From contig JAQCAK010000018.1 in NCBI GenBank assembly GCA_027621895.1, positions 1 to 12,158 of the forward strand: 12,158 bases of DNA, in the 5' to 3' direction. Shown here piece after piece: positions 1 through 7,060 of the stretch. Both the position numbers and the translations under genes were made by a program. The stretch's first letter is position 1. Every line of letters begins with the position of its first letter. The DNA is from Pseudomonadota bacterium (lineage in GTDB: Bacteria; Pseudomonadota; Gammaproteobacteria; Pseudomonadales; Azotimanducaceae). The notes under the pieces were generated by a model. It made no database searches and was not told the origin of the DNA. It was given only the letters and a program-made list of their open reading frames with translations.

Positions 1-12
1 CTGTTTCACGCT

Positions 13-1138
13 ATGATCACGGGCTTCAATCTCAAGCGATCCCATAACATGTCAACTGTAGTGCTCATTCTCTGCGCCCTGACTCTGCTGGCGGCGACAG
101 CCATCGTCTACATCACGCTGACCAACCGATCGCCGGATATGAGCCGGTATGATGATCCGCAACCGGCAATGATGGTGTCGCGTGACAAGATCAGTGAAGC
201 ACACCAGACAGTGATCGAAAAGCTCGCAGATTATCACGCAGGCCCCGTTGCGAAAGATATCTCGACGGGCCGACGCAGGTTCGCTTCGCTGTTCGAGAAC
301 GCCTTCGATCCCGCGGATGACATACGCATAAAAGCCACCGACGTGGACGGAATCCCCGGTGAATGGATTCTGGCAACCAATGCCAATCCTTCCAACAGAC
401 TGCTCTACCTGCACGGCGGCGCCTTCATGGTGGGCAGCCCGGCAACCCATCGGTTTATCACCTGTGAACTGGCCAGGCAGACCGGCGCTGCGGTACTCGC
501 TGTCGACTACCGAATGATGCCGGAGTTCACGGTACTGAACAGTCATGAGGATGCCCATTCTGCCTACCAGTGGATACTGACGCACGGCCCGGATCACGAG
601 ACGCCCTGTTCAAACCTGTTTGTCGCAGGAGACTCTGCCGGTGGCGCATTGACGCTGGCTACCATTGCCTGGACCAGAGATAACGGGGTGCAGGCTGCGG
701 ACGGTGCGGTGGCATTCGCACCCTCGGTGGATGCGAGCCTTTCAGGCCCAACATGGAAAACGAACCTGACAACAGACTACTTCCTGGGGCCGGGTTTTGG
801 GCGGGTCCTAAAGATCCCGGCACCCATCCGCCCTGCTGTCCCGAAAACAGTACGGTGAATCCGTGACCCACCCGGGTCTGTCTCCGCTGTTTGGAGATCT
901 CGGGAATCTGCCACCCACGCTGATTCAGGTCAGTGCGGAAGAAATGCTTTACAGTGATGCTGTTCGATATACCAACAAGGCCAGGGAAGCCGGCAGCGAT
1001 GTCACCCTGCAGGCCTGGCCCGCTCTGGTTCACGTGTTCCAGCTGTTTCCAGAACTGCCTGAATCCCATGATGCACTGCGCCTGGCTGCCGAGTTCATCA
1101 CATCACGAGTAAAGCAGGATCGCGAACCCGTCACCTGA
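13..1138 (+). pseudogene. HSL-type (family IV) alpha/beta hydrolase, membrane-anchored, broken by a frameshift
   Basis: This is a carboxylesterase of the hormone-sensitive-lipase type split over two frames. The first part (13-858) starts with a hydrophobic segment at about residues 14-36, probably an uncleaved anchor or signal peptide. It then has the oxyanion-hole motif HGGAF (134-138; HGGG is usual) and the nucleophile elbow GDSAGG with Ser208. The frame ends at a TGA at 856-858. The family's C-terminal part continues one frame over: SPLFGDL near 878, then a Glu in the catalytic-acid region (SAEEML) and the catalytic His in the VHVF motif, ending at 1138. The +1 frame is open only after a TAA at 809-811, so the shift lies between about 812 and 850. 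The in-frame ATG at 49, just before the hydrophobic segment, is another possible start. It converges on the SnoaL-like gene. Either a true pseudogene or a base-calling error is possible; the intact catalytic motifs in both parts suggest a recent event. Confidence 0.8.
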
Positions 1139-1156
1139 CACTGACCCTGGAAGGTC

Positions 1157-1582
1157 TCAGAGGCCCCCGGCTTCCTTCACTGCCTGGTAAAGCTGGTCTC
1201 GGATCGCCGGATCAAAGTATTCATCCAGGCGGGTGATATGCCCGTCTTCTACCCTGCAGATGATACAGGCAGGGAGCTCGATAGGCTTGCCATTAGGCAT
1301 GGTGCCCCGCAGCACATGCTGCTGGACAAAGCCCGTGGCCGTCGCCTCACGATACCAGATGTCATATTTCGCGCCGGCAATCCGCTTCGGTAATCCCGCC
1401 AGCACCTTAAGGTTTTCGTCGCGACTGTCTCCGGTTTCCCGTCGATCCAGGCCATCGTAGTTATGCCAGACCACCACATCGGGATGATAGATATCGCGAA
1501 CGGTTTCCACATCTCCGGCTTCTATGGCGTTGAAGAATCGCTCGGCGACATCGAGGGCTTCCGTCATCAGGGATTGGCTCAT
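1157..1582 (-). CDS. SnoaL-like / NTF2-fold protein
   Basis: A 141-residue protein with the cone-shaped NTF2/SnoaL fold. Visible family features are an N-terminal helix (ALDVAERFFNAIEAGDVE), the strand pattern around HPDVVVWHN (about 28-36), and a C-terminal sheet ending in RVEDGHITRLDEYFDP, the signature end of SnoaL-like domains. The fold is used by isomerases, cyclases, dehydratases and hydrolases on small hydrophobic ligands, so the exact reaction is open. It is the last gene of the six-gene minus operon. Its ATG overlaps the stop of the ABM gene as ATGA (1579-1582), with an AGAG-type ribosome site just upstream, implying translational coupling. It is the second NTF2-fold member in this operon. 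Catalysis is an inference; a ligand-binding role is also possible. Confidence 0.85.
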   Translation of the reverse strand: MSQSLMTEALDVAERFFNAIEAGDVETVRDIYHPDVVVWHNYDGLDRRETGDSRDENLKVLAGLPKRIAGAKYDIWYREATATGFVQQHVLRGTMPNGKPIELPACIICRVEDGHITRLDEYFDPAIRDQLYQAVKEAGGL

Positions 1583-1914
1583 TGTTTCTCTCCATCGGGT
1601 TGCGCTGTATCGGGTTGCGCTGTGTAGTGGCGCGCCACGCTGTAAAAATTCGCGCTGGCATTCAGCAGGCGTATCTCCGGCAGTAGCGGGTGTTCCTGCG
1701 CCTTCCCGGCAAACACCCTGAAATCGGACTCCTGCTGCCAGCGTGCGTAATGCAGAAAACCCGTGCCATCCTGCTTTTCGTTCAGGCGACTTTCGATAAA
1801 CCCGGGCTGAAGCCGAAGAAAACCATCAATGTACTCATCCAGGAGCCTGAAAGTTTTATCGTGCTGCTCCGGTGTGGTTTCAAAGGTAACGACAACGACA
1901 AATTCCGTGTTCAT
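1579..1914 (-). CDS. Antibiotic biosynthesis monooxygenase (ABM) fold protein
   Basis: A 111-residue ferredoxin-like alpha+beta barrel protein. It has the ABM pattern: a first strand (EFVVVVTFETTPE), a long helix (FRLLDEYIDGFLRLQPGFIESRL), then the aromatic segment GFLHYARWQQESDFRVF. Such proteins are usually dimers. Some are cofactor-free monooxygenases that oxidise quinol or polyphenol-type substrates, and others only bind ligands. I chose the ATG at 1914 because it overlaps the upstream stop as ATGA; an ATG seven codons earlier (1935) lies inside the upstream gene. The C-terminus runs past the usual ABM end and contains a perfect five-residue duplication, TAQPD twice, encoded by a 15-bp tandem repeat. 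It sits between two NTF2-fold genes, which suggests a shared substrate. The specific activity is unknown. Confidence 0.8.
   Translation of the reverse strand: MNTEFVVVVTFETTPEQHDKTFRLLDEYIDGFLRLQPGFIESRLNEKQDGTGFLHYARWQQESDFRVFAGKAQEHPLLPEIRLLNASANFYSVARHYTAQPDTAQPDGEKQ
1594..1623. repeat. Perfect tandem 15-bp duplication in the ABM gene
   Basis: The unit ATCGGGTTGCGCTGT occurs at 1594-1608 and again without a gap at 1609-1623. On the minus strand it encodes TAQPD twice, near the C-terminus of the ABM-fold protein. The unit is a multiple of three, so the frame and the ATGA coupling to the next gene are kept. It looks like a slippage duplication. Confidence 0.9.
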
Positions 1915-2282
1915 GCGAGCCCCGTCGATTGCCACGCCTGAAGCTGAAATCCGCCCGCCGTGGTCTGCTCCCAGACTGTCAGGAAGCGATTAACCAGCTT
2001 CTTGTCCACACCATCCTTGGTGACGTCACCAAACACCACGCCTTCCAGGATGAATATATTCCCGAACTGGCGCACTGCCGTGTCACGCACGTCAAGTGAG
2101 TGATAGACCGTGGTACCGGCCCGCATGACGTCCAGGAAGCTCGTACGGGAGTCGGTCTTGCCGGAGGAATGGGTCCAGGTCAGTGTGTCGGCCAGGAAGA
2201 CCGCCAGCTTGTCCGCATCCCCCTCGACCATCGCCTGTCGCCGTTCCGCATCGGCAGCCAGCAGATCATCAATATCACTCAT
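1911..2282 (-). CDS. DUF4440 / NTF2-like protein
   Basis: A 123-residue single-domain protein of the SnoaL_3/DUF4440 group. It begins with the typical helix DIDDLLAADAERRQAMVEGD followed by LAVFLADTLTWTHSSG, where the WTH(S)SG region lines the fold's cavity. It ends with a sheet holding the pattern NRFLTVWEQ near residues 98-106. DUF4440 proteins are often found with enzymes of aromatic or ketone metabolism, but few have assigned reactions. Both ends overlap neighbours as ATGA (2279-2282 with MarR, 1911-1914 with ABM), so it is translated with them. Whether it is an enzyme (isomerase or dehydratase) or a binding protein cannot be decided here. Confidence 0.82.
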   Translation of the reverse strand: MSDIDDLLAADAERRQAMVEGDADKLAVFLADTLTWTHSSGKTDSRTSFLDVMRAGTTVYHSLDVRDTAVRQFGNIFILEGVVFGDVTKDGVDKKLVNRFLTVWEQTTAGGFQLQAWQSTGLA

Positions 2283-2776
2283 GGGGCATCTCCTTCGATT
2301 AATTCAGCCGCCGAGGGAACCGGCCCCCAGTCGAGCTCCAGCAGTTCGTGCAATAGCCTTACCCTGTCAGCTCCGATCCGCTGCTCCAGGATTTCTTCCA
2401 TGCGCGCGAGCCCGCGTTTCGCGATACCGCGCATCCGTTCGCCCTTATCGGTAAATCTCAGCAGTTTCTGGCGTCGATCAGCCGGATCCGGGTCAATGAC
2501 TACAAGCCCTTTGGCTTCAAGCTCTTTCACGCCCTGCCTGACAGCCTGCTTGCTCACCCGCAGGTGTTTCGCGATATCGCCCTGGCGACAGATGCCATCA
2601 CCGATGCAGATCATCATCAGTGACTGTGACCTCGGCAAAGAGAAATTCGCCCGCTGCTGCATGTAGCGCTGCAGCCCGTCATCCATCCAGTAGAAGCCAT
2701 GAATCAGCGTGCGGGTCAGCAGCGACGTGTATTCAAACCGCGGTTCGGCTGCTGCCTCGACGCCTGCGACGGTCAT
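2279..2776 (-). CDS. MarR-family transcriptional regulator
   Basis: A 165-residue winged-helix regulator. The HTH spans about residues 63-86 (CRQGDIAKHLRVSKQAVRQGVKEL). The wing carries the MarR signature DPDPADRRQKLLRFTDKG at about 95-112. Helices at both ends (about 15-45 and 113-150) fit the family's dimer interface and ligand pocket. MarR proteins generally bind palindromic operators as dimers and let go when a phenolic or other small ligand binds. The gene lies third in the operon it probably controls; its ATG overlaps the stop of the VOC gene as ATGA (2773-2776). It is the only regulator gene among the two operons that share the 15-bp palindrome (4074-4088, 8311-8325, 8347-8361), so it is the best candidate to bind those sites. 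That binding is inferred, not shown. Confidence 0.92.
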   Translation of the reverse strand: MTVAGVEAAAEPRFEYTSLLTRTLIHGFYWMDDGLQRYMQQRANFSLPRSQSLMMICIGDGICRQGDIAKHLRVSKQAVRQGVKELEAKGLVVIDPDPADRRQKLLRFTDKGERMRGIAKRGLARMEEILEQRIGADRVRLLHELLELDWGPVPSAAELIEGDAP

Positions 2777-3360
2777 CCGGCCCCCGTGATCAGCTCGCCG
2801 TTGGCTTTGACGCCATCCGCGTTGACGGGCAGGTCAGCGATGGGAACGCCGGCGGACAGGGTCGCACAGAATTCCAGCATGACACCATCCGGGTCGAAAA
2901 AGTAAAAGGATCGAAGCCAGGTTTTGTCGGTAGGCACATTGGAAGTCCGACTGGCCTCGCCGGTCACGACGTCGTCGTGATTAACCACTTCGGAGCAGTC
3001 AACTCCACGAGCGACCAGCTCTTCCCGATATCCGTCGATCTTGTCTGGCGAGACAGAAAAAGCGACATGATTCATCGAGCCGTGGGCAGAGGTAATCGTT
3101 CCTTTACCGGAGGCGACAAGATTTGCAGCGGACGCGATGCCCGGTTGCGCCTCACCCGCGTCGCGAAACCAGAAGAACGCCAGTTCCTGCCCACCGCCCA
3201 TATCAAAGAAGAAGTGCTGGCCATAGCCACCGTCGAGGTCAAAGCCCTTGTTCAGTTTCATGCCCAGCGTATTCGTATAAAAGTCCACGGTCTTCTCCAT
3301 GTCCTTGCAAACCAGTGCAAGATGGTGAAGCCCTCCCAGTTCAAATGCAGGTGCACTCAT
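2773..3360 (-). CDS. VOC-family (glyoxalase/extradiol dioxygenase-like) protein
   Basis: A 195-residue protein of the vicinal oxygen chelate superfamily with two beta-alpha-beta-beta-beta modules. Likely metal ligands are His13 (in LHHLALVCKD), His98 (in MNHVAF) and Glu163 (in VMLEF, after the typical FFDPDG). This His-His-Glu set is the one used by type I extradiol dioxygenases and some glyoxalase-type lyases and isomerases. I chose the ATG at 3360 because a strong GGAGG lies seven bases upstream; the in-frame ATG at 3381 is inside the upstream gene. The gap to the CMD-like gene is two bases and the downstream MarR gene overlaps by four. A single-module-pair protein of this size could be a dioxygenase for a small diol, or a lyase; the sequence alone does not decide. 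Confidence 0.87.
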   Translation of the reverse strand: MSAPAFELGGLHHLALVCKDMEKTVDFYTNTLGMKLNKGFDLDGGYGQHFFFDMGGGQELAFFWFRDAGEAQPGIASAANLVASGKGTITSAHGSMNHVAFSVSPDKIDGYREELVARGVDCSEVVNHDDVVTGEASRTSNVPTDKTWLRSFYFFDPDGVMLEFCATLSAGVPIADLPVNADGVKANGELITGAG

Positions 3361-3362
3361 TT

Positions 3363-4019
3363 TCAGTCCTCCTTTTTCCACGCATTGCCGGCCCAGTCAG
3401 CAGGTGCTCCCGCTTCCGGTACCGGTACTTCCCTGATTCGTTCATCCACGTCATCAAACTCAAGCCGCAGCGCCTTGCAGGAAACGGCATGCAGGTTGTA
3501 TCCCAGCACGTGGTAGGTGATCTCGAGGATATCCTCATCAGAGAAATGTTTGTGAATCGCCTCAAACAACTCGTCGGACGCGCGCCCGCCTTCAAGGATC
3601 AAAGCGTCTGCCCAGGCCAGCACGGCTCTTTCCCTTTCGTCAAACTTGTCGGAAACCTGCCAGTATCGAATGGCCTCAATTTTTTCGTCCGATACGCCGA
3701 ATCGCCTGGCTGCTTTACAGTGCTGGGAAAAAACAAACTGGCTCCCCTGCGCATACCCTGCCCGCATGATGGCGATCTCACGTATCTCACCATCAAGCTG
3801 GCTGACACTCTTGTCCGCAAACATGCCGAACATGCCGAAATGGCTGGTCGCGTGATCGAATATATAGGGCACCAGCGCAAACACTGTCCACCAGTTGCCG
3901 GGCGTACCGGTTGCAGTGCCGGGTTCTGCCACGGGATCTCTGTCACCGAACAGTGCGTTGTAATACTTCAGAACGTTGTCTGGTGCATCTGCTCTGGATA
4001 CCTGCTTAAGTCTTGGCAT
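3363..4019 (-). CDS. Carboxymuconolactone decarboxylase (CMD/AhpD-like) family protein
   Basis: A 218-residue all-helical protein of the CMD superfamily. The core motif is at about residues 76-108: DGEIREIAIMRAGYAQ, then QFVFSQHCKAARRFGVS, followed by DEKIEAI. The helix after it (ERERAVLAWADALI) and the last core helix (DILEITYHVLGYNLHAV) are typical of family members annotated simply as carboxymuconolactone decarboxylase. It lacks the AhpD CxxC pair: the active-site position reads SQHC with one Cys (Cys101) beside His100. This argues against peroxidase-reducing activity and for a decarboxylase, lactonase-like or other role. It is the first gene of the six-gene operon, with AGGAGAG just before its ATG and a sigma70-like promoter overlapping a palindrome upstream. 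The exact reaction is unknown. Confidence 0.87.
   Translation of the reverse strand: MPRLKQVSRADAPDNVLKYYNALFGDRDPVAEPGTATGTPGNWWTVFALVPYIFDHATSHFGMFGMFADKSVSQLDGEIREIAIMRAGYAQGSQFVFSQHCKAARRFGVSDEKIEAIRYWQVSDKFDERERAVLAWADALILEGGRASDELFEAIHKHFSDEDILEITYHVLGYNLHAVSCKALRLEFDDVDERIREVPVPEAGAPADWAGNAWKKED
3368..3372 (-). promoter_or_regulatory. Ribosome binding site that fixes the VOC gene start
   Basis: On the minus strand this reads GGAGG, seven bases before the ATG at 3360. It lies inside the last codons of the CMD-like gene. It favours 3360 over the ATG at 3381 as the start. Confidence 0.8.
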
Positions 4020-4049
4020 TTCTCTCTCCTCTTATGGATGTCTTCCTGC

Positions 4050-4078
4050 ATACTATTGCCATGAACAATAACGGTCAA
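4050..4078 (-). promoter_or_regulatory. Sigma70-like promoter of the six-gene operon
   Basis: On the minus strand a -35 box TTGACC (4078-4073) is followed after 17 bases by a -10 box TAGTAT (4055-4050). A start near 4043 would leave a leader of about 24 bases before the CMD-like ATG at 4019. The -35 box lies inside the left arm of the palindrome at 4074-4088, so a bound repressor would block it. Confidence 0.6.
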
Positions 4079-4088
4079 TAATATTGAC
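4074..4088. promoter_or_regulatory. Operator-like palindrome, site 1
   Basis: The sequence GTCAATAATATTGAC is a perfect inverted repeat, two 7-base arms (GTCAATA and TATTGAC) around one base. It lies between the divergent CMD-like and PEP-mutase-family genes and overlaps the minus-strand -35 box. A weaker inverted repeat, TATTG-N7-CAATA, lies beside it at 4054-4070 and covers the -10 side of the same promoter. The same motif recurs at 8311-8325 and, with one mismatch, at 8347-8361. The MarR protein of this window is the probable binder (inference). Confidence 0.65.
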
Positions 4089-4131
4089 GTTCTTTCATCC
4101 AGATCAACCATCCTAATCTCGGAGATTTACA

Positions 4132-4971
4132 GTGAGCCTCAAACAGCTGCTCGACCAGGGCCAATTCATCAGTGCACCGGGTGTCTTTGATCCCCTCTCT
4201 GCCAGGGTTGCTGAATCCTGCGGTGCCAGGGCTCTCTACATGACGGGCTATGGCGTCAGCGCCAGCCTGCTGGGCAAACCCGATGCAGGGCTGGTGTCCT
4301 ACCGGGAAATGGTCGACCGGGTGCGTGCCATCTGTGAAGTAACCAGCACGCCACTGATCGCTGATGGTGACACCGGTTTCGGTGGTCTTGCCAACGTCCG
4401 GCAGGCCGTGCAGGGGTACGAGTCAGCAGGCGCCGATGCCATCCAGCTTGAAGACCAGGAATATCCGAAACGCTGCGGACACACGAAAAACCGCAAGGTC
4501 ATTCCTGCTGATGACATGGTCCGCAAAATCAGGATCGCGACTGAATCCCGGGCGAGCAGCGACTTCCTGATCGTGGCCAGGACCGATTCCAGAACGGAAC
4601 ATGGCCTGGATGAGGCGCTGCGAAGATCAGAGGCGTACATCACCGCCGGCGCGGACGTGCTGTTTCTTGAATCGCCGGAGTCGGTGGAGGAAATGCGGAA
4701 GATTGCCGAAACCTTTCCGGGAACACCCAAGCTGGCCAACATGGTAGGCGGCGGCAGGACTCCGGTACTGCCGGACGACGAACTGAAGACACTGGGCTAC
4801 CAGATTGCTATCCACCCGGTTTACCTGCTGGGGGCAGCAGTTGCGGGCATGCGCGCGGCCATGGCGCCGCTGCTTGAGAAGGGAACCGAACTGGATACGG
4901 TCGCAGATCTTGAAGACCTCAACCAGCTCGTGGATTTCCCTGCCGTCTGGGCGCTTGATGAACTGAAGTAA
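4132..4971 (+). CDS. Isocitrate lyase/PEP mutase family C-C lyase
   Basis: A 279-residue TIM-barrel enzyme of the phosphoenolpyruvate mutase/isocitrate lyase superfamily. Visible motifs are the metal-binding DGDTGFGG (78-85), QLEDQ (105-109), the flexible-loop motif KRCGH (113-117) and ARTDSR (149-154). Cys115 in this loop is the general acid/base of the C-C bond lyases of the family (isocitrate, methylisocitrate and dimethylmalate lyases), which cleave a malate-type acid retro-aldol fashion. Labels such as carboxyphosphonoenolpyruvate mutase would therefore probably be wrong here. Start is GTG at 4132, with GGAG at 4121-4124 seven bases upstream. It diverges from the CMD-like operon across the palindrome at 4074-4088 and converges on the hydrolase at 4985. 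No strong -10 box was found for it. The substrate is open; methylisocitrate, a dimethylmalate-like acid or oxaloacetate are the main options. Confidence 0.9.
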   Translation: MSLKQLLDQGQFISAPGVFDPLSARVAESCGARALYMTGYGVSASLLGKPDAGLVSYREMVDRVRAICEVTSTPLIADGDTGFGGLANVRQAVQGYESAGADAIQLEDQEYPKRCGHTKNRKVIPADDMVRKIRIATESRASSDFLIVARTDSRTEHGLDEALRRSEAYITAGADVLFLESPESVEEMRKIAETFPGTPKLANMVGGGRTPVLPDDELKTLGYQIAIHPVYLLGAAVAGMRAAMAPLLEKGTELDTVADLEDLNQLVDFPAVWALDELK

Positions 4972-4984
4972 CGGCCCTGCTCGC

Positions 4985-6100
4985 TCAGCTTTTCTCGGCC
5001 AGCCAGGCTGCCACGATATCAGCTGCGTGGTCGCGCGCATCCGCAGGCTCTACCAGGTAATGATCGCCGGGTATCATCTCCAGGCGCTTGTCGCTGGAAG
5101 CCAGTGAATCGATGATCTGCCTGGCATCACTCGGGAAAACGCCGGTATCTCCATCACTCTGGATAACCAGTGCCGGTTCATCGATGCGCTGCAGGTGCTG
5201 CACGCCACTGCAGTAGGAATCACGCAGGCTCCACATCGAAAGCCAGGTACGCAGAGTATTGGTCAGCCCGATACCCCTGGGTGAAAAGTTGGCCGTCTTC
5301 GGATCCCCTGCATAGCACCAGCGTGGCTTGCGCTTGTTGGCGTCGATAGCGGGATCCATCAGTCGCAGGTCAGCCCACGTGCGGTACATGTTGAACGCCC
5401 GATCTGTCATGCCATGCTTTGCCAGCCGCTCCAGTTCTTCATAGCACCAGTCGGTGATGCGATGGTTACGGGCCTTCTGCGCTGCCCGGTATTTCTCAAT
5501 GAACGCATCTGAATAAGGAGGACCGTTCGCCTCGTCGTACATGTTCAGGGATGGATCAATACTGGTGGGATCTTTCTCATCAGTAATGGAAGGGTCAAAC
5601 CAGTCAGTCAATACCTCTGGTCGACCCCCGTGGGCGCACAGCGAGATATACAGATCCGCGGGTTCTATATCCTCAAGTGCCCGAGGCAGTTCCAGACCTG
5701 GCGTCGGCTTCATGGTGATGCCCTTGGCCTGGGACTGGTAAGCCGCCATCAGTGATCCGCCACCGGAGTTACCCAGGATGACGACCTTCTCGACACCGGC
5801 GACCTCGCGCAGCCATTTCACGCCCTGCCCGATATCCACTAGCGCGTGTTCCAGCATGAAAAAGTGCTCCAGACCTCGAAAGCGGGTGTTCCAGCCGAGG
5901 AAACCATAGCCCCGTGCAGCCATGTATTCACCCAGGTAGTGCTCACTGAAATCGACATTGTAGTGCGTCGCAATCAGTGCCACCTTTGCAGGCCTGTCGG
6001 CGGGTTCAACGTAGAGCCCCTGGCAGGGATAGAATCCGGCGCCGTTCCTTGCCCCCGTGGGCGAGTCGGTCGATACAAAGGTTCGCTTGATTTCGGTCAT
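4985..6100 (-). CDS. Alpha/beta hydrolase
   Basis: A 371-residue alpha/beta hydrolase without a signal peptide, so probably cytoplasmic. The nucleophile elbow is GNSGGG (110-115, Ser112), the acid probably lies in SDGDTG (315-320), and the catalytic His is in PGDHYL (345-350, His347). Between about residues 125 and 300 there is a long insertion, rich in charged and aromatic residues, that probably forms a lid. An early strand (KVALIATHYNVDF, about 39-51) takes the oxyanion-hole position, without the HGGG of HSL esterases. It is the third gene of the tarD-like operon; AAGGA lies nine bases before its ATG, and it starts 26 bases after the PanE-like gene. The likely role is hydrolysis of an ester, lactone or C-C bond in the same pathway. 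The substrate is unknown. Confidence 0.87.
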   Translation of the reverse strand: MTEIKRTFVSTDSPTGARNGAGFYPCQGLYVEPADRPAKVALIATHYNVDFSEHYLGEYMAARGYGFLGWNTRFRGLEHFFMLEHALVDIGQGVKWLREVAGVEKVVILGNSGGGSLMAAYQSQAKGITMKPTPGLELPRALEDIEPADLYISLCAHGGRPEVLTDWFDPSITDEKDPTSIDPSLNMYDEANGPPYSDAFIEKYRAAQKARNHRITDWCYEELERLAKHGMTDRAFNMYRTWADLRLMDPAIDANKRKPRWCYAGDPKTANFSPRGIGLTNTLRTWLSMWSLRDSYCSGVQHLQRIDEPALVIQSDGDTGVFPSDARQIIDSLASSDKRLEMIPGDHYLVEPADARDHAADIVAAWLAEKS

Positions 6101-6126
6101 CGTTAGAGTCCTTGTTATTGATTGTT

Positions 6127-7059
6127 TTATGAGGCTGCTTTTCCGCCAATGGTGCGCTCTTCCAGCGATCGAACCAGCGCCGTAATGGTCGCGTTAACCG
6201 GCGCGGTCAGCCCCAGCTTGCCAGCTTCTTTTTCAACCGCACCGTTAATCACACCGATTTCACTGTATCGACCCGCCTCGATATCCAGCAGCACAGAGGG
6301 TTTGGCTGCCCGCATACGTTCAGCGAACTCGCGTACATAAGCCTCGGGGTCGTCGACCTTGATCGGAATGTCCCGCTTCCTGGCGATTTCCCACGCTTCG
6401 ACCGCAGCGGCGCGACTCACCGGACCGATGAGGGGGTCATCCAGTACCTCTCCCACGGTCATACCGGTGAGGGCGCAGGGTCCACTGTAAGCAACATTGC
6501 AGATCAGTTTCTCCCACTGGATCACCGCGATGTTATCGACAGCTTCCGTATCGAAACCGGCACCGGCGAAGGCGGCGACCACCGGGTCGAGCGGCGCTTC
6601 ACTGCCAGGCAGGTATCTGCCCATTCGAATTGCTTTCATATCATTGTGATGGCTGTGACCAGGCTCAGGCAGCGATGCGCCAAAACCCTGGGCAACACCG
6701 ACGATCACTTTTTCCTGACCAAATATATCCGCAACCGTATCGGCACTACCCAGGCCATTCTGAATCGTCACCACACAGCCACCCGCACCCACGAGGTGTC
6801 TCGCACTTTCAACGGCGGGGACAAACGCGGCTTTCACCGCGATCACCAGCAGATCAACAGACAGATCAGGTGCCTCTGTGTAGGCACGAAGCTGGACAGT
6901 TCTGTCACCGCTCGCACCAGAGACTCGCAATCCCGAGGCGTTAATGGCATCCACGTGCGCCTGGTTGCGGTCAATGGCAATCACATCATGGCCACTGGAA
7001 GCCAGCAGCCCGGCATAGATTGAACCCATGGCGCCGCAACCGAAAATCGCTATCCGCAT
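6127..7059 (-). CDS. Ketopantoate reductase (ApbA/PanE) family dehydrogenase
   Basis: A 310-residue NADP(H)-type reductase. The N-terminal Rossmann motif is GCGAMG (7-12) in IAIFGCGAMGSIYAG, with VIAVKA (72-77) and TIQNGLGS (98-105) as further nucleotide-site signatures. The C-terminal helical domain has WEKLICN (182-188), where Lys184 and Asn188 match the catalytic Lys and substrate-binding Asn of PanE. The late motif reads SVLLDIEAGR then SEIGVING (266-273), where most PanE proteins have EID, so one usual residue is changed to Gly. It lies in an operon with a TarD-like dehydratase and a hydrolase, not with pan genes. I therefore infer reduction of another 2-oxo acid (or oxidation of its hydroxy acid) in catabolism rather than pantothenate synthesis. 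One base separates its ATG from the stop of the TarD-like gene. Confidence 0.9.
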   Translation of the reverse strand: MRIAIFGCGAMGSIYAGLLASSGHDVIAIDRNQAHVDAINASGLRVSGASGDRTVQLRAYTEAPDLSVDLLVIAVKAAFVPAVESARHLVGAGGCVVTIQNGLGSADTVADIFGQEKVIVGVAQGFGASLPEPGHSHHNDMKAIRMGRYLPGSEAPLDPVVAAFAGAGFDTEAVDNIAVIQWEKLICNVAYSGPCALTGMTVGEVLDDPLIGPVSRAAAVEAWEIARKRDIPIKVDDPEAYVREFAERMRAAKPSVLLDIEAGRYSEIGVINGAVEKEAGKLGLTAPVNATITALVRSLEERTIGGKAAS

Positions 7060-7060
7060 G

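Noticed and set aside
780..860. Programmed frameshifting in the hydrolase
   Set aside because: No slippery sequence with a downstream stem or internal ribosome-like site was visible, and HSL esterases are not known to use it.
863..1138. A separate small gene starting at the ATG at 863
   Set aside because: Its product is the C-terminal part of the HSL-type hydrolase, and the same frame stays open upstream to 812 with family-like sequence, so it is a fragment and not an independent gene.
2620..4064. Long plus-strand open frames (298 and 313 codons) opposite the six-gene operon
   Set aside because: They lie antisense to VOC, MarR and CMD-like genes with clear family motifs and show no recognisable domain; they reflect high GC content.
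4084..4112. Plus-strand promoter for the PEP-mutase-family gene using TTGACG (4084-4089)
   Set aside because: The best boxes at 16-18 base spacing (for example AACCAT) match only three positions of the -10 consensus, so it is not listed as a feature.
4972..4984. Terminator between the convergent lyase and hydrolase genes
   Set aside because: Only 13 bases separate the two stop codons and no stem with a T-run is visible.
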